Origin: Rhodospirillaceae bacterium
GTDB lineage: Bacteria > Pseudomonadota > Alphaproteobacteria > UBA6615
Direction of reading: 5' to 3'
DNA: 64,000 nt
Assembly: GCA_018702955.1 (NCBI GenBank)
Contig: JABJEK010000098.1
Span: forward strand, 38,393 to 102,392
In this document: piece after piece, positions 34,647 through 44,180 of the stretch
Numbering within the stretch: position 1 is the stretch's first letter
How the letters are laid out: each line of letters opens with the position of its first letter
Notes under the pieces: generated by a model
Seen by the model: only the letters and a program-made list of their open reading frames with translations
What the model was told of the DNA's origin: nothing
Database searches by the model: none
Made by a program: the position numbers and the translations under genes

Positions 34647-35882
34647 ATGTCGGACATCTACATCGTCGGCGTCGGCATGACGCCCTTCGGCCGTTATCTC
34701 GATCGCCCGATCAAGGAGATGACCCGCGCGGTCGTCACCGATGCGCTCGCCGATGCCGGGGCAGACGTCGCCGACATCGAGGCGGCCTGGTTCTCGAACG
34801 CCGCCCAGGCGATCCTGGAAGGGCAGGGATCAATCCCGGGTGAGATCGCGCTACGCAACATGGGCATCCAGGAAATTCCCGTCACCAATGTCGAGAATGC
34901 CTGCGCCAGCGCGTCCACCGCGCTCGACATGGCCGCGACCTGGCTCGAGGCCGGGCGGGGCGGGGTCGCCCTCGCGGTCGGCGCAGAGAAAATGTTCCAC
35001 GAGGACCGGGCGAAAATGTTCTCGGTGTTCGACGGCGGCTGGGATGTGCATGACGTTGAAGCCGCGACCGATCGACTGCTGGCGCTGGGGCAGGGGGTCG
35101 CCGATCCGGACGGAGAAGAAGACACCGGCCAGCGCAGCGTGTTCATGGATGTCTATGCCGCGCTGGCGAAGTTCCACATGAAATCCTTCGGCACGACCCA
35201 GGCACAACTCGCCGCCGTGGCCGCCAAGAATCACGCCCATTCCGCTCACAACCCGCTGTCGCAATACCGCGAAGCCATGACCGTCGACGAGGTGATGGCC
35301 GGCCGCAAGGTAAGCTGGCCGCTGACCCTGCCCATGTGTTCGCCGATCTCCGATGGCGCGGCGGCGGCGATCATCTGCCGCGAGGAAGAGCTCGACCGGT
35401 TCGACCGGTCCCGCGCGGTAAAGATTCACGCGACCGCCCTGCGCACGGGCTCCGATCGCGACCCCCAGGAATTCGACCGCCACGTCACCCATCTCGCGGC
35501 ACGCGACGCCTATGAACGCGCGGGCCTGGGCCCGGACGACATGGACGTTGCCGAGGTGCACGACGCCACGGCGTTCGCCGAGATCCAGCAGGTCGAGAAT
35601 CTCGGCTTCTGCGACTTCGGGGCAGGGGGCGCGCTGACGGAGAGCGGCGCCACCAGCATCGGCGGCCGGATTCCGGTCAATCCGTCGGGCGGGCTCGAAT
35701 CCAAGGGCCACCCGGTCGGCGCCACCGGCCTCGCCCAGGTGTTCGAACTGACCACCCAGCTGCGCGGGGAAGCGGGTGGCCGGCAGGTATCGGATGCCAA
35801 ATTCGCGATCGCGGAGAACGGCGGCGGGTTCCATGGCATCGAAGAGGCCGTGGCCTGCGTCACCATTCTCGGGCGCGACTAG
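34647..35882 (+). CDS. Thiolase family protein (SCP-x/acetyl-CoA acyltransferase-like)
   Basis: The 411-residue protein has the acyl-accepting Cys-86 in NVENACASASTALDMA, the HDATAFAE motif (catalytic His) and the C-terminal GGLESKGHPVGATGLAQ. It belongs to the thiolase subgroup with SCP-x-like architecture that often takes part in side-chain or fatty-acyl CoA breakdown. It lies 42 bases after the 2OG oxygenase with AAAGGA before its ATG. It may act with the P450 and the oxygenase in one breakdown pathway; this is inference. Confidence 0.9.
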   Translation: MSDIYIVGVGMTPFGRYLDRPIKEMTRAVVTDALADAGADVADIEAAWFSNAAQAILEGQGSIPGEIALRNMGIQEIPVTNVENACASASTALDMAATWLEAGRGGVALAVGAEKMFHEDRAKMFSVFDGGWDVHDVEAATDRLLALGQGVADPDGEEDTGQRSVFMDVYAALAKFHMKSFGTTQAQLAAVAAKNHAHSAHNPLSQYREAMTVDEVMAGRKVSWPLTLPMCSPISDGAAAAIICREEELDRFDRSRAVKIHATALRTGSDRDPQEFDRHVTHLAARDAYERAGLGPDDMDVAEVHDATAFAEIQQVENLGFCDFGAGGALTESGATSIGGRIPVNPSGGLESKGHPVGATGLAQVFELTTQLRGEAGGRQVSDAKFAIAENGGGFHGIEEAVACVTILGRD

Positions 35883-35933
35883 GCCTCTGCGAACCAAAAT
35901 GCGGGCCTGCATGGACTGCAGAACAACCATTAT

Positions 35934-35946
35934 TGTGCGGCGCACA
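35934..35946. promoter_or_regulatory. Palindrome copy 1 before panB (TGTGCG-G-CGCACA)
   Basis: The two 6-base arms are perfectly complementary around a single central base. A near-identical palindrome lies 99 bases downstream (centre to centre). Two copies of the same odd-centred dyad in a 230-base gap are typical of a repressor or activator binding site pair. Confidence 0.55.
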
Positions 35947-36031
35947 TAGCATCTTCCCGCCCAATAATTCCGGGATATCCGGCCATACTGAGCCATACCA
36001 TTCGCTTTTTGCCAATAACTGAACTTGCGTT

Positions 36032-36046
36032 TTGTGCGTCGCACAA
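36032..36046. promoter_or_regulatory. Palindrome copy 2 before panB (TTGTGCG-T-CGCACAA)
   Basis: The arms are 7 bases and perfectly complementary; the core matches copy 1. It lies 68 bases upstream of the panB start, where an operator would act on a promoter. The dyad resembles GCACAA-type sites of IclR/GntR-type regulators in general form, but no regulator gene of that kind lies in the window. Confidence 0.6.
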
Positions 36047-36113
36047 TTAGCGTTTTGCCGAACGAGAGCCAATCAATGGCCACGCCGGAATTTGTCCGGC
36101 CGGGGGAACGAAG

Positions 36114-36965
36114 ATGAGCACAGCATCGCAAGCGGGCACGCCGGCGCAAGTTCAGCGCATCGGCGTCCCGGAAATCCGCGCCCGCAAGGGCGGCGATCCC
36201 ATCGTCAGCCTGACCGCCTATACCGCCCCCATGGCCGAGGTGCTCGACCCCCATGTCGACTTCCTGCTGGTCGGCGATTCCCTGGGCATGGTGCTGTACG
36301 GCTTCGATTCCACGCTGCCGGTGACCCTGGACATGATGATCGCCCATGGTGCTGCCGTCGTGCGCGGCAGCGCGCGCGCCTGCATCGTCGTGGACATGCC
36401 GTTCGCATCCTATGAGGCCTCACCTGCGGCGGCCTTCGAATCCGCGTCGCGGGTGCTGACCGAGACCGGCTGCGCGGCGGTCAAACTCGAGGGCGGGGTC
36501 GCCATGGCAGAGACCATCGCGTTCCTGGTCGCCCGGGGCATCCCGGTGCTGGCCCATATCGGCCTGACGCCGCAATCGTCGAACACATTCGGCGGGTTCC
36601 GCGTGCAGGGGCGCGACGATGCGCGCGCCCAGCAAATCCGTGACGACTCCCGCGCCGTCACCGAAGCGGGCGCCTTCGGCGTTGTAATCGAGGGCGTGCC
36701 CGAAACACTGGGGCGCGAGATCACCGATACCATTGCCATCCCGACCATCGGTATCGGCGCGTCGCCGGCTTGCGACGGCCAGATCCTGGTCACCGAGGAT
36801 ATGGTCGGGCTGTTCGGCGCCTACACACCGAAATTCGTCAAGCGCTACGCCGACCTGAACCCCCAGATCGAGGCCGCCGCGTCGGCATATGCCGACGACG
36901 TTCGGGCGCGCACGTTTCCCGGCCCCGAACATTGTTTCGGCGATGCCAAACCTGCGGACGATTGA
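36114..36965 (+). CDS. panB: 3-methyl-2-oxobutanoate hydroxymethyltransferase
   Basis: The 283-residue TIM-barrel enzyme has [15 protein letters not shown], the metal-binding [20 protein letters not shown] (catalytic region), [14 protein letters not shown] and the C-terminal [22 protein letters not shown]. It adds a hydroxymethyl group to 2-oxoisovalerate, the first step of pantoate synthesis. GGGGGAACGAAG precedes the ATG. A 13-codon frame from 36076 stops by overlapping the panB ATG. panC follows after 12 bases. Confidence 0.97.
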   Translation: MSTASQAGTPAQVQRIGVPEIRARKGGDPIVSLTAYTAPMAEVLDPHVDFLLVGDSLGMVLYGFDSTLPVTLDMMIAHGAAVVRGSARACIVVDMPFASYEASPAAAFESASRVLTETGCAAVKLEGGVAMAETIAFLVARGIPVLAHIGLTPQSSNTFGGFRVQGRDDARAQQIRDDSRAVTEAGAFGVVIEGVPETLGREITDTIAIPTIGIGASPACDGQILVTEDMVGLFGAYTPKFVKRYADLNPQIEAAASAYADDVRARTFPGPEHCFGDAKPADD

Positions 36966-36977
36966 GAGACAGGCCGC

Positions 36978-37832
36978 ATGTCCAATCTGGAAATCGTCCG
37001 TACCGTCCATGAGCTGCGCGACACCGTCGCGGGCTGGCGACGCGCGGGCGAGACCGTTGGCCTCGTGCCGACAATGGGCGCGCTTCATATGGCCCATATG
37101 GCGCTGGTCGACGAGGCCCGCAAACATGCCGACCGGGTGGTAGCCACCATCTTCGTCAACCCGACCCAGTTCGCGCCCGACGAGGATTTCTCCAGCTACC
37201 CGCGCCGCGAAGCCCGCGATATCGAGACCCTGCGCGACCATGGGGTAGACCTGCTGTTCGCCCCGGGCGTCGAGGAAATGTACCCGTCCGGCTTCGAGAC
37301 GATTGTGGACGTGCCCGATATCAGCCAGGGGCTGTGTGGCGACCATCGGCCGGGCCATTTCGCCGGCGTCGCAACCATCGTCACGAAGCTGCTCCTGCAG
37401 GCGCTGCCCGACTGCGCCGTGTTCGGCGAGAAGGACTATCAGCAGCTACAGGTCATTCGGCGGCTGGCCCTCGATCTGGACATCCCGGTGCGGATCATCG
37501 GCTTGCCCACCGTGCGCGAAGCCGACGGGCTCGCGGTCTCGTCGCGCAACGCCTATCTGAGCCCCGCCGATCGTGCTGTCGCGCCGCAAATGCATGTCAT
37601 CCTGACCGGCGTCGTGGATCGGGTGCGGGCCGGCGAGGCGGTGTCTGTTGCCTGCGCGGCCGGCCACGAGGCGCTCGCGGCCGCGGGCTTCTCGCCCATC
37701 GAGTATCTGGAAGTGCGGACCGCCGACACGTTGTTGCCGGCCGATCAGGCGGCGGCGGGCATGCCTCTGCGCGCACTCGCCGCCGCATGGCTGGGCGAGA
37801 CACGGCTCATCGACAATATTCCGGTGGTCTAG
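36978..37832 (+). CDS. panC: Pantothenate synthetase (pantoate-beta-alanine ligase)
   Basis: The 284-residue enzyme shows the nucleotidyl-transferase motifs VPTMGALHMAHMALVDEA (HIGH-like), VATIFVNPTQFAPDEDFSSYPR and FGEKDYQQLQVIRR, then SSRNAYLSPADR. It joins pantoate and beta-alanine with ATP. It is the partner of panB in the same transcript. It converges on the TauD-type gene, 28 bases away. Confidence 0.97.
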   Translation: MSNLEIVRTVHELRDTVAGWRRAGETVGLVPTMGALHMAHMALVDEARKHADRVVATIFVNPTQFAPDEDFSSYPRREARDIETLRDHGVDLLFAPGVEEMYPSGFETIVDVPDISQGLCGDHRPGHFAGVATIVTKLLLQALPDCAVFGEKDYQQLQVIRRLALDLDIPVRIIGLPTVREADGLAVSSRNAYLSPADRAVAPQMHVILTGVVDRVRAGEAVSVACAAGHEALAAAGFSPIEYLEVRTADTLLPADQAAAGMPLRALAAAWLGETRLIDNIPVV

Positions 37833-37860
37833 CCTCGCGCAGGCTTACCCGTGTGACGCC

Positions 37861-38724
37861 CTATTCGTGGGGCACGTCGCCCTGAATGACGATCCGGTGC
37901 ATCAGCCGGTGATCGGTGTAGTCGAACAGGGCGTAGTGCAGCGACAGCCGATTGTCCCAGACCGCCAGATCGTTGGTCTGCCATTTGTGGCGGTAATTGA
38001 ACTCCGGCGTGCGCAGATAATCGAACAGGTAGCGCAGCAGGAAATCGCTCTCGCGGCGGTCCATGTCCTTGATGAAGCTGGTCATGGATTCGTTGACGAA
38101 CAGCCCCTTCTTGCCCGTCACCGGGTGGACCCGCACAACCGGGTGGAGCGCCGGGACATACTGGGCGCGCTTGTCCCGGATATAATCGGTCCCCTTGTCC
38201 GCCGTGTACATTTCCGGTCGCACAAACTCGGAATAGGGCTGGTAGGAATCGTGGTACGCCCACAGCCCGTCCACATGGGCCCGCATGCGGTCCGACAGGG
38301 CCTCATAGGCGGCCACCATATTGACCCAGACCGTGTCGCCGCCTTGCGGCGGGATGTCCTTGGCATAGAGCACGGTGCCCATGGTCGGGCGCTCGGTCCC
38401 GACGAAATCCGTATGCCACAAATCGCGAGTCACGTGGGGCGGATTGGACGCATCATATTCGAGGATGTCGATTTCCGGGTTGTCCTTGCTCTTCTCGAAC
38501 CCGGACACGGCGGACGGCTGCGGCTCCCCGAAACGGCGCGCGAAGGCAACCTGCTGATCGGGCGTGATGTCCTGGTCGCGAAACACGATCACGGTGCGCT
38601 CAAGCAGCGCCTCATGGATCTCGTCGAACTGCCGGTTGGTCAGATCTTTGGAAAGATCGATGCCTTCGATGATGCCGCCACAGGCAGGCGACATCTCATG
38701 CAGATCAAAACTTTCATAGCTCAT
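37861..38724 (-). CDS. TauD/TfdA family 2-oxoglutarate-dependent dioxygenase
   Basis: The 287-residue protein has the metal ligands His-104 and Asp-106 (WHTDFVG) and His-263 in WDNRLSLHYALFDY, with a following Arg (MHRIVIQGD) for 2-oxoglutarate. The GTVLYAKDIPPQGGDTVWVN strand is typical of the TauD/TfdA family. Relatives hydroxylate taurine, alkyl sulfates or phenoxyacetates; the substrate cannot be read here. It stands alone, convergent with panC and separated by 65 bases from hinT. Confidence 0.9.
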   Translation of the reverse strand: MSYESFDLHEMSPACGGIIEGIDLSKDLTNRQFDEIHEALLERTVIVFRDQDITPDQQVAFARRFGEPQPSAVSGFEKSKDNPEIDILEYDASNPPHVTRDLWHTDFVGTERPTMGTVLYAKDIPPQGGDTVWVNMVAAYEALSDRMRAHVDGLWAYHDSYQPYSEFVRPEMYTADKGTDYIRDKRAQYVPALHPVVRVHPVTGKKGLFVNESMTSFIKDMDRRESDFLLRYLFDYLRTPEFNYRHKWQTNDLAVWDNRLSLHYALFDYTDHRLMHRIVIQGDVPHE

Positions 38725-38788
38725 GGCGTTGCTCCGTAATTCCCCGCGATTATTTTGTACAACCGTGTCGAGCAGGGCAACCGCAAGC

Positions 38789-39184
38789 TTACTTGTCGAG
38801 GGGCTTGATCATCCGGCCCAGATTCTGGCCGCCGAAGATATGGACATGAAAGTGCGGGACTTCCTGGCCCGAATCCGTGCCGTGATTGGCCAGGATACGA
38901 TAACCGGGTTCAGCCAATCCGAGCTCACGCGCGACTTGGCCAACCGCGCGCATGAACCCTGCGACCTCCGCATCCGATGCGTTGGCCGTGAAATCCTCGT
39001 TCGAGACATACGCCCCCTTGGGGATCACCAGCACATGAACCGCCGCCTGGGGGTTGATGTCGTGGAAGGCCAGCGCGTGCACGTCCTCGAAGACCTTGTT
39101 GCAGGGAATCTCGCCGCGCAGGATTTTCGCGAAGATATTCTCGCTGTCATACGTCATGTCGTCGCTCAAGTTTGGGGCCGTCAT
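38789..39184 (-). CDS. hinT: Histidine triad (HIT) family nucleotide hydrolase
   Basis: The 131-residue protein has the histidine triad HFHVHIFGG near the C-terminus and the N-terminal ENIFAKILRGEIPCNKVFED with the HVLVIPKG strand. It is a Hint-type nucleoside phosphoramidase. The ATG at 39157 is an alternative giving a shorter N-terminus. It is one base after hisE, its usual place at the end of the alphaproteobacterial his operon. Confidence 0.95.
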   Translation of the reverse strand: MTAPNLSDDMTYDSENIFAKILRGEIPCNKVFEDVHALAFHDINPQAAVHVLVIPKGAYVSNEDFTANASDAEVAGFMRAVGQVARELGLAEPGYRILANHGTDSGQEVPHFHVHIFGGQNLGRMIKPLDK

Positions 39185-39185
39185 C

Positions 39186-39518
39186 TCAGCTCTTCCGGTT
39201 GGCTTTCTCGGTCAGTCCGGACATGCCCTGACGTTCGGCCAGTATCGTCCAGACATCCTCCGGGCGCACGCCCGCATCCGCCCAGAGCACGCACAGATGA
39301 TAGATCAGATCCGCGCTCTCTGCCGCCAACGCGTCGGGGCCCTCGTTGAGCGCCGCGACAACGGTCTCGACGGCTTCCTCGCCAACCTTCTCGGCGATCT
39401 TGCCCGTGCCCTTCGCAAGGAGCTGCGCGGTATAGGACGAGCCCGGGTCGGTGCCGCGCCGTGATTCGATCACCGCATAGAGCGCGTCGACGATTTCCGC
39501 ATTCGGTTTGTCGGCCAT
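39186..39518 (-). CDS. hisE: Phosphoribosyl-ATP diphosphatase
   Basis: The 110-residue MazG-like protein contains SSYTAQLLAKGTGKIAEKVGEEA and ESADLIYHLCVLWAD, with the acidic EEA...ESAD metal-binding pattern. It removes pyrophosphate from phosphoribosyl-ATP, step 2 of histidine synthesis. Its ATG overlaps the hisF stop by one base (TAATG). Confidence 0.96.
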   Translation of the reverse strand: MADKPNAEIVDALYAVIESRRGTDPGSSYTAQLLAKGTGKIAEKVGEEAVETVVAALNEGPDALAAESADLIYHLCVLWADAGVRPEDVWTILAERQGMSGLTEKANRKS

Positions 39519-40330
39519 TACGCGTCTTCCTTCTTGCCGTCACTTGCCACCGGCCGCACCGGAACGCCCGCCGCCGCCATATGTGCCTTCGCCTCGCCCA
39601 GCGAGTGCTCGCCGAAATGAAAGATCGACGCCGCCAGCACCGCCGAAGCATGGCCGTCGCGCGCACCCTCGACAAGATGGTCCAGCGTGCCGACACCACC
39701 CGAGGCAATCACGGGAATATTGATCGCATCGGCAATCGCGCGGGTCAGCGCCACGTCGAAGCCGGACTTGGTGCCGTCCCGGTCCATGGATGTGAGCAGG
39801 ATCTCGCCCGCGCCATAGGCCTCCATCTTCTGCGCCCATTCGACCGCGTCGAGGCCGGTCGGGTTGCGGCCGCCATGGGTGAAGACCTCCCAATTGCCGG
39901 CCACGCCTTCGGATTCGCCCTCTGATTTTGCGGCCTTGGCATCGATCGCCACGACAATGCACTGCGTGCCGAACTTCTCGGCCGCGGCACGCACGAAATC
40001 CGGGTCGTTCACCGCCGCGGTGTTGATCGACACCTTGTCCGCACCCGCGAGCAGGAGCTTGCGAATATCCTCGACGGTCCGAACCCCGCCACCCACGGTC
40101 AGCGGCATGAAGCAGGCCTCGGCCGTCCGCGCGACCACATCGAAGATGATGGCCCGGTCCTCATGGCTGGCGGTGATATCGAGGAAACACAGCTCGTCGG
40201 CGCCGGCCTTGTCATAGATTTGCGCCTGCTCCACCGGGTCGCCCGCATCGCGCAGGCCGACGAAGTTGACGCCCTTCACGACGCGCCCGTCCTTCACGTC
40301 CAGGCAGGGGATGATCCGCACCTTCAGCAT
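39518..40330 (-). CDS. hisF: Imidazole glycerol phosphate synthase subunit HisF
   Basis: The 270-residue TIM-barrel protein has the catalytic Asp pair regions [16 protein letters not shown] (Asp near residue 10) and [15 protein letters not shown], plus [14 protein letters not shown] and [10 protein letters not shown] phosphate-binding loops. It makes IGP and AICAR with HisH. A GTG at 40333 precedes the ATG at 40330; the ATG is taken because it overlaps the hisA stop (TGATG) in the family position. An insertion rich in Ser/Glu (KSEGESEGV) lies in one loop. Confidence 0.97.
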   Translation of the reverse strand: MLKVRIIPCLDVKDGRVVKGVNFVGLRDAGDPVEQAQIYDKAGADELCFLDITASHEDRAIIFDVVARTAEACFMPLTVGGGVRTVEDIRKLLLAGADKVSINTAAVNDPDFVRAAAEKFGTQCIVVAIDAKAAKSEGESEGVAGNWEVFTHGGRNPTGLDAVEWAQKMEAYGAGEILLTSMDRDGTKSGFDVALTRAIADAINIPVIASGGVGTLDHLVEGARDGHASAVLAASIFHFGEHSLGEAKAHMAAAGVPVRPVASDGKKEDA

Positions 40331-41070
40331 CACACGGCCTCCCGCAGGCGCGTCAGCGCAGCGGCCAGGTCGATCCGCCCATCATAGATGGCGCGGCCAG
40401 AGATGACCCCCGCGATGCCGTCTTTTTCGTGGGGCAGGAACACTTCGACATCGTCGAGCGAAGAGACGCCGCCCGACGCAATCACCGGAATCGAGACCGC
40501 GCGCGCCAGCGCCACGGTCGCGTCCACATTCGGGCCCTGCATCGCACCGTCGCGGTCGATGTCGGTATAGATCAGTGCGGCCACGCCGGCGTCTTCAAAC
40601 CGCCGCGCCAGCGCGTCGGCCGCCAGGTCCGATGTTTCAGCCCAGCCCTCGACCGCGACCCGGCCACCGCGCGCATCGATGCCCACCGCGACCTGATCGG
40701 GATAGGCCTTGCAGGATTCAATCACCAGGTTCGGATCCTTGACCGCCGCGGTGCCGAGGATCACCCGGTCGACCCCGTCGGCCAGCCAGCCGGCGACATG
40801 CTCGGGTGTCCGGATGCCGCCGCCGAGCTGCACCTGAACGCCCGCCGCGCGGGTGACGTCGAGAATGCCGCGCACGGCATCGCCGTTGACCGACTGCCCG
40901 TCGAAGGCGCCGTTGAGATCAACGATGTGCAGCCAGTCGGCGCCGGCCTCGACGAAGGCGCGCGCCTGGTCGGACGGACTATCGTTGAACACGGTCGCCG
41001 CATCCATGTCGCCGCGCAGCAGGCGCACGCACGCACCGTCTTTCAGATCAATCGCAGGGAACAAAATCAT
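40330..41070 (-). CDS. hisA: Phosphoribosylformimino-5-aminoimidazole carboxamide ribotide isomerase
   Basis: The 246-residue HisA barrel shows [18 protein letters not shown] (catalytic Asp), [17 protein letters not shown] and [15 protein letters not shown] (second catalytic Asp). It isomerises ProFAR to PRFAR, feeding HisF/HisH. It lies downstream of a GNAT gene that sits between hisH and hisA, an addition to the normal his operon. Confidence 0.97.
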   Translation of the reverse strand: MILFPAIDLKDGACVRLLRGDMDAATVFNDSPSDQARAFVEAGADWLHIVDLNGAFDGQSVNGDAVRGILDVTRAAGVQVQLGGGIRTPEHVAGWLADGVDRVILGTAAVKDPNLVIESCKAYPDQVAVGIDARGGRVAVEGWAETSDLAADALARRFEDAGVAALIYTDIDRDGAMQGPNVDATVALARAVSIPVIASGGVSSLDDVEVFLPHEKDGIAGVISGRAIYDGRIDLAAALTRLREAV

Positions 41071-41094
41071 GGTCAGCCTTCCGAGAAATCCCGA

Positions 41095-41610
41095 TCAGAG
41101 ATTCTTGGTGTAAAAATAGCCTTCAACATACTCGCCGGCGACCCGAGCATATCGCGGCAGGGTACCCCAACGCACATAGCCGCTCTCTTCGTAAATCTGG
41201 ATGGCCCGCTCCTGGGTCGCACGCACATCGAGATTGAGAACCGTATAGGCCTCGCGCCGCGCCAGCTCCTCACACGCCACCAGCATCCCCGGCGCCAGCC
41301 CGTGGCCGCGCGCCCAGGGCGCCACGAAAAATGTCGAGACGTTGACCGCAAATGACTGGGATTCGCTGCTCGCCCGCGGCCGGTTGAGCTGCACCGACCC
41401 GGCGATCACCCCATCCAGGCGACCGACAAATACCGTGCGCCCCGGCACCAGCAGGTTGCCGCGCCAGTAGGCCTCCATCACGTCGCGCCGCGGCGGCGCC
41501 AGCCAGCCGAAGCCGCCACCGGCGACGATCGCGGCTTCGGCCGCATCACACAAATCGGCAAGGTCGTTGCCCCGGTATTCCGACAGCCGCTCGATCTGGG
41601 TATCAGTCAT
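41095..41610 (-). CDS. GNAT family N-acetyltransferase
   Basis: The 171-residue protein has the acetyl-CoA-binding V/I-x-x-x-x-R/Q-x-x-G-x-G/A pattern in [21 protein letters not shown] and the C-terminal [16 protein letters not shown]. It lies within the his operon between hisH and hisA; the start at 41610 overlaps the hisH stop by 4 bases (ATGA), so it is translationally coupled. Substrate unknown. Confidence 0.88.
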   Translation of the reverse strand: MTDTQIERLSEYRGNDLADLCDAAEAAIVAGGGFGWLAPPRRDVMEAYWRGNLLVPGRTVFVGRLDGVIAGSVQLNRPRASSESQSFAVNVSTFFVAPWARGHGLAPGMLVACEELARREAYTVLNLDVRATQERAIQIYEESGYVRWGTLPRYARVAGEYVEGYFYTKNL

Positions 41611-42257
41611 GGTGCCCACCGCAGGAATGCCTCGATCAGGGCCAGGCCCGTCGCCTGGCTTTTCTCCGGATGGAACTGGGTTCCGATCATGTTGTCGCGA
41701 CCGACGGCGGCCGTGATTGCGCCGCCATACTCGACGCGCGCGAGTACATCGTCGTCATTCTCCGTCACCAGTTGATAGCTGTGCACGAAATAGGCGTGTG
41801 CGCTTTGACCCGCGAATTGGGACAACAGCGGGTGATCACGCGCGGTGATCTCGAGCTCGTTCCAGCCCATATGTGGAATCTTGAGGGCGGCGTCAGACGG
41901 CGTGATCGGCACCACGTCGCCGGAGATCCAGCCGAAGCCCGGCGTCTCACCGTGCTCCAGGCCACGGGTCGCCATCAGCTGCATGCCCACACAGATCCCG
42001 AGAAACGGCTGCGCGCGCGTGCGCACCGCCGCGTGGAGCGCGTCGAGCATGCCGTCACGCGCGACCAGCCCCTCGCGGCAATCGCGAAACGCGCCGACGC
42101 CGGGCAGCACCACCCGGTCGGCGCCGGCCACGACGTCCGCATTCTCGGTAACGACGATCTCCCGGGCCAGTCCAGCCTCGTGCGCCGCGCGCTCGAACGC
42201 CTTGGCCGCCGAGCGCAGGTTGCCCGAGCCGTAATCGATGATGGCAACGGTTTCCAT
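41607..42257 (-). CDS. hisH: Imidazole glycerol phosphate synthase subunit HisH
   Basis: The 216-residue class I glutamine amidotransferase has the nucleophile Cys in [11 protein letters not shown], the oxyanion loop VLPGVGAF and the catalytic His/Glu in [10 protein letters not shown]. It supplies ammonia to HisF. It sits 4 bases downstream of DUF2628 and overlaps the GNAT gene, in the his transcript. Confidence 0.97.
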   Translation of the reverse strand: METVAIIDYGSGNLRSAAKAFERAAHEAGLAREIVVTENADVVAGADRVVLPGVGAFRDCREGLVARDGMLDALHAAVRTRAQPFLGICVGMQLMATRGLEHGETPGFGWISGDVVPITPSDAALKIPHMGWNELEITARDHPLLSQFAGQSAHAYFVHSYQLVTENDDDVLARVEYGGAITAAVGRDNMIGTQFHPEKSQATGLALIEAFLRWAP

Positions 42258-42261
42258 CGGC

Positions 42262-42636
42262 CTAGATCACTCCCATCACGTAGCGCCGCTCGGCATCACG
42301 CAGACGCCGGGCCGCGATGGCACCGCGCTCCAGGACATCGCGGCGCGCCAGAACATGGCGGCGCCAGTCATTCGCCCACAGGCCCATCGCCGCCTGCAGG
42401 CCCAACGACAGGGCGAGATCGCCCGCATCGGCAAGGCTCGCGACCCGGGACACCCCGCTGACGATCACGGACAGGATCACAAGCACGATCGCCGTGCGCC
42501 ACATGCCGTGCCACAGCGCCCAGATCGGCCCGAAGATGAAGGCCGGCCAGCTGAAGCCTTCCTTGATCAGGATCGCGTCGCCATCGGGTGCCGCCGACCA
42601 GCTGTTCGTGTGTACGGTGTAGATGTTTGTGCCCAT
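42262..42636 (-). CDS. DUF2628 domain-containing membrane protein
   Basis: The 124-residue protein has the DUF2628 pattern: a short cytoplasmic N-terminus, [25 protein letters not shown], two hydrophobic helices and a C-terminal [14 protein letters not shown] segment. Its gene commonly sits between hisB and hisH in Rhodospirillales-like genomes; no function is established. It is 4 bases before hisH and 2 bases after the methyltransferase-like gene. Confidence 0.82.
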   Translation of the reverse strand: MGTNIYTVHTNSWSAAPDGDAILIKEGFSWPAFIFGPIWALWHGMWRTAIVLVILSVIVSGVSRVASLADAGDLALSLGLQAAMGLWANDWRRHVLARRDVLERGAIAARRLRDAERRYVMGVI

Positions 42637-42638
42637 CT

Positions 42639-43517
42639 CTAAACGCCCGACTTCGAATCTTCACGCGCCATGCGCAGCTTCAGCTCGGTGGTCGAGAACA
42701 GCCGCAGGTCCGGGAGGAAGGATTCCTTGCGCAGGAACCGCACATCCTGGCGGGTCACCGGGCCAACGAACATCAGCTTGTGGCTGACGCTGTAGCGCGC
42801 ATGTTCGATGCCGAACACCTTCTGCAAAATATAGAAGGTCAGATAATGGTTATCGACGACCGCGCGTACCGGGTGGTCGGACCGCGCGACGACATGGATC
42901 AGATCGAGGTTGAACAGCTTGTCGCCATTGACCGGCGAGTGGCGGTCCGGGCCGTCGGAGAAGACAAAATCAAACGGCCGGTCGGGCAGGGTCTCGTACT
43001 GCACGCCGCGGAAGCATTTGTAGAAGCCGTCGCGCTTGGGGCTGTGGATCAGGTCCACCACATCGCGGACCTCATCGGGCAGGCGCGTACCCGCCACTTC
43101 GAACCAGGATTTGTCATCTTCCATGGAAGTTACCCGGCCGGGTTTCCCGCCATCCTCGCGCGCGTTCTCCATCAGCGCATGAGCCAGCACGACGGTCGAG
43201 ATGCCGGTGCCGCATTCGAGGATTTCGCGCGGCCGAAACGCCCGCACCTGCTCATACAGCGTCAGATAGTCCGAGAAGGACGCGCCGGTCACCGCCGTGC
43301 CCGCGGCGGCCCGGGTCATCAGGCCCCACAGACCGGTGTTGGCCCGCAGTACCGCCTCTGCGCGGCGCGCGCGCTTGGCGACCATGCGATCGACCATCCA
43401 TTTGCGAAAGCGCACGAGCGGGCCATAGGCAGCCGCACTCACCGCCGTGGGCACCGCGCCCGGCGTGGATTCGTCACGTTTGGTTGTGCGCTTGTCTGCG
43501 CGCCCGGTCTCGTTCAT
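42639..43517 (-). CDS. Class I SAM-dependent methyltransferase-like protein
   Basis: The 292-residue protein has a Rossmann-like motif I ILECGTGISTVVLAHAL, an acidic strand (TSMEDDKSWFE) and PFDFVFSDGPD as motif IV-like, which fits class I methyltransferases. The C-terminal half is not recognised in detail. It sits between hisB and DUF2628, separated from hisB by 27 bases, in place of the usual direct hisB-DUF2628 or hisB-hisH neighbour. The substrate is unknown, and loss of activity cannot be excluded. Confidence 0.6.
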   Translation of the reverse strand: MNETGRADKRTTKRDESTPGAVPTAVSAAAYGPLVRFRKWMVDRMVAKRARRAEAVLRANTGLWGLMTRAAAGTAVTGASFSDYLTLYEQVRAFRPREILECGTGISTVVLAHALMENAREDGGKPGRVTSMEDDKSWFEVAGTRLPDEVRDVVDLIHSPKRDGFYKCFRGVQYETLPDRPFDFVFSDGPDRHSPVNGDKLFNLDLIHVVARSDHPVRAVVDNHYLTFYILQKVFGIEHARYSVSHKLMFVGPVTRQDVRFLRKESFLPDLRLFSTTELKLRMAREDSKSGV

Positions 43518-43544
43518 GTCTGCTGCCGCACGGCCATCAGCCGC

Positions 43545-44180
43545 TTAATCGATTGAGCCGCCCAGAACACCCTTGGTCGACGGCACATCGTCGGCGCGGC
43601 GCGGATCGATCTCCACGGCGATGCGCAGGGCGCGGGCGAGACCCTTGTAGCAGGACTCGACCATGTGATGGTTGTTCTCGCCATACAGCGTCTCGACATG
43701 CAGCGTCAGCCCGGCCGACTGGGCGAAGGCCCGGTACCATTCCTGGAACAGCTCGGTGTCCATATCGCCCAGCTTCGGGCGCGTGAACGGCACTTTCCAC
43801 ACCAGGAAGGGGCGGTTCGATGCATCAAGCGCGACCCGGGTCAGGGTCTCGTCCATCGGCACCAGCGCATCGCCATAGCGGCGGATGCCGCGGCGGTCGC
43901 CCAGCGCGTTGCTGATCGCCTCGCCGACCGCGTAGCCCGAATCTTCTGTCGTGTGGTGGAAATCGATGTGCAGGTCACCCTTCGCACGCACCGTCAGGTC
44001 GATCAGGCTGTGCCGCGAGAGCTGTTCGAGCATGTGGTCGAGAAAGCCGATTCCCGTCTCCACGTCATAGGCGCCGGTCCCGTCGAGGTTGACCGCGACG
44101 GAGATGTCGGTTTCCTTCGTCGTGCGCACGACGTTGGCGATACGTCCTTCGCCGCGCTCGGTAAGTTCCTGAACACTCAT
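43545..44180 (-). CDS. hisB: Imidazoleglycerol-phosphate dehydratase
   Basis: The 211-residue enzyme has paired metal-binding histidine motifs: [30 protein letters not shown] and [19 protein letters not shown]. It dehydrates IGP in step 6 of histidine synthesis. The ATG at 44180 is preceded by CAGGAG; the frame is open to 44264 but without homology. It is the first his gene of the minus-strand run. Confidence 0.97.
   Translation of the reverse strand: MSVQELTERGEGRIANVVRTTKETDISVAVNLDGTGAYDVETGIGFLDHMLEQLSRHSLIDLTVRAKGDLHIDFHHTTEDSGYAVGEAISNALGDRRGIRRYGDALVPMDETLTRVALDASNRPFLVWKVPFTRPKLGDMDTELFQEWYRAFAQSAGLTLHVETLYGENNHHMVESCYKGLARALRIAVEIDPRRADDVPSTKGVLGGSID

Noticed and set aside
34851..36347. 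498-residue minus-strand frame across the thiolase, the palindrome gap and panB
   Set aside because: It spans two clear plus-strand genes and a regulatory gap, and has no recognisable domain.
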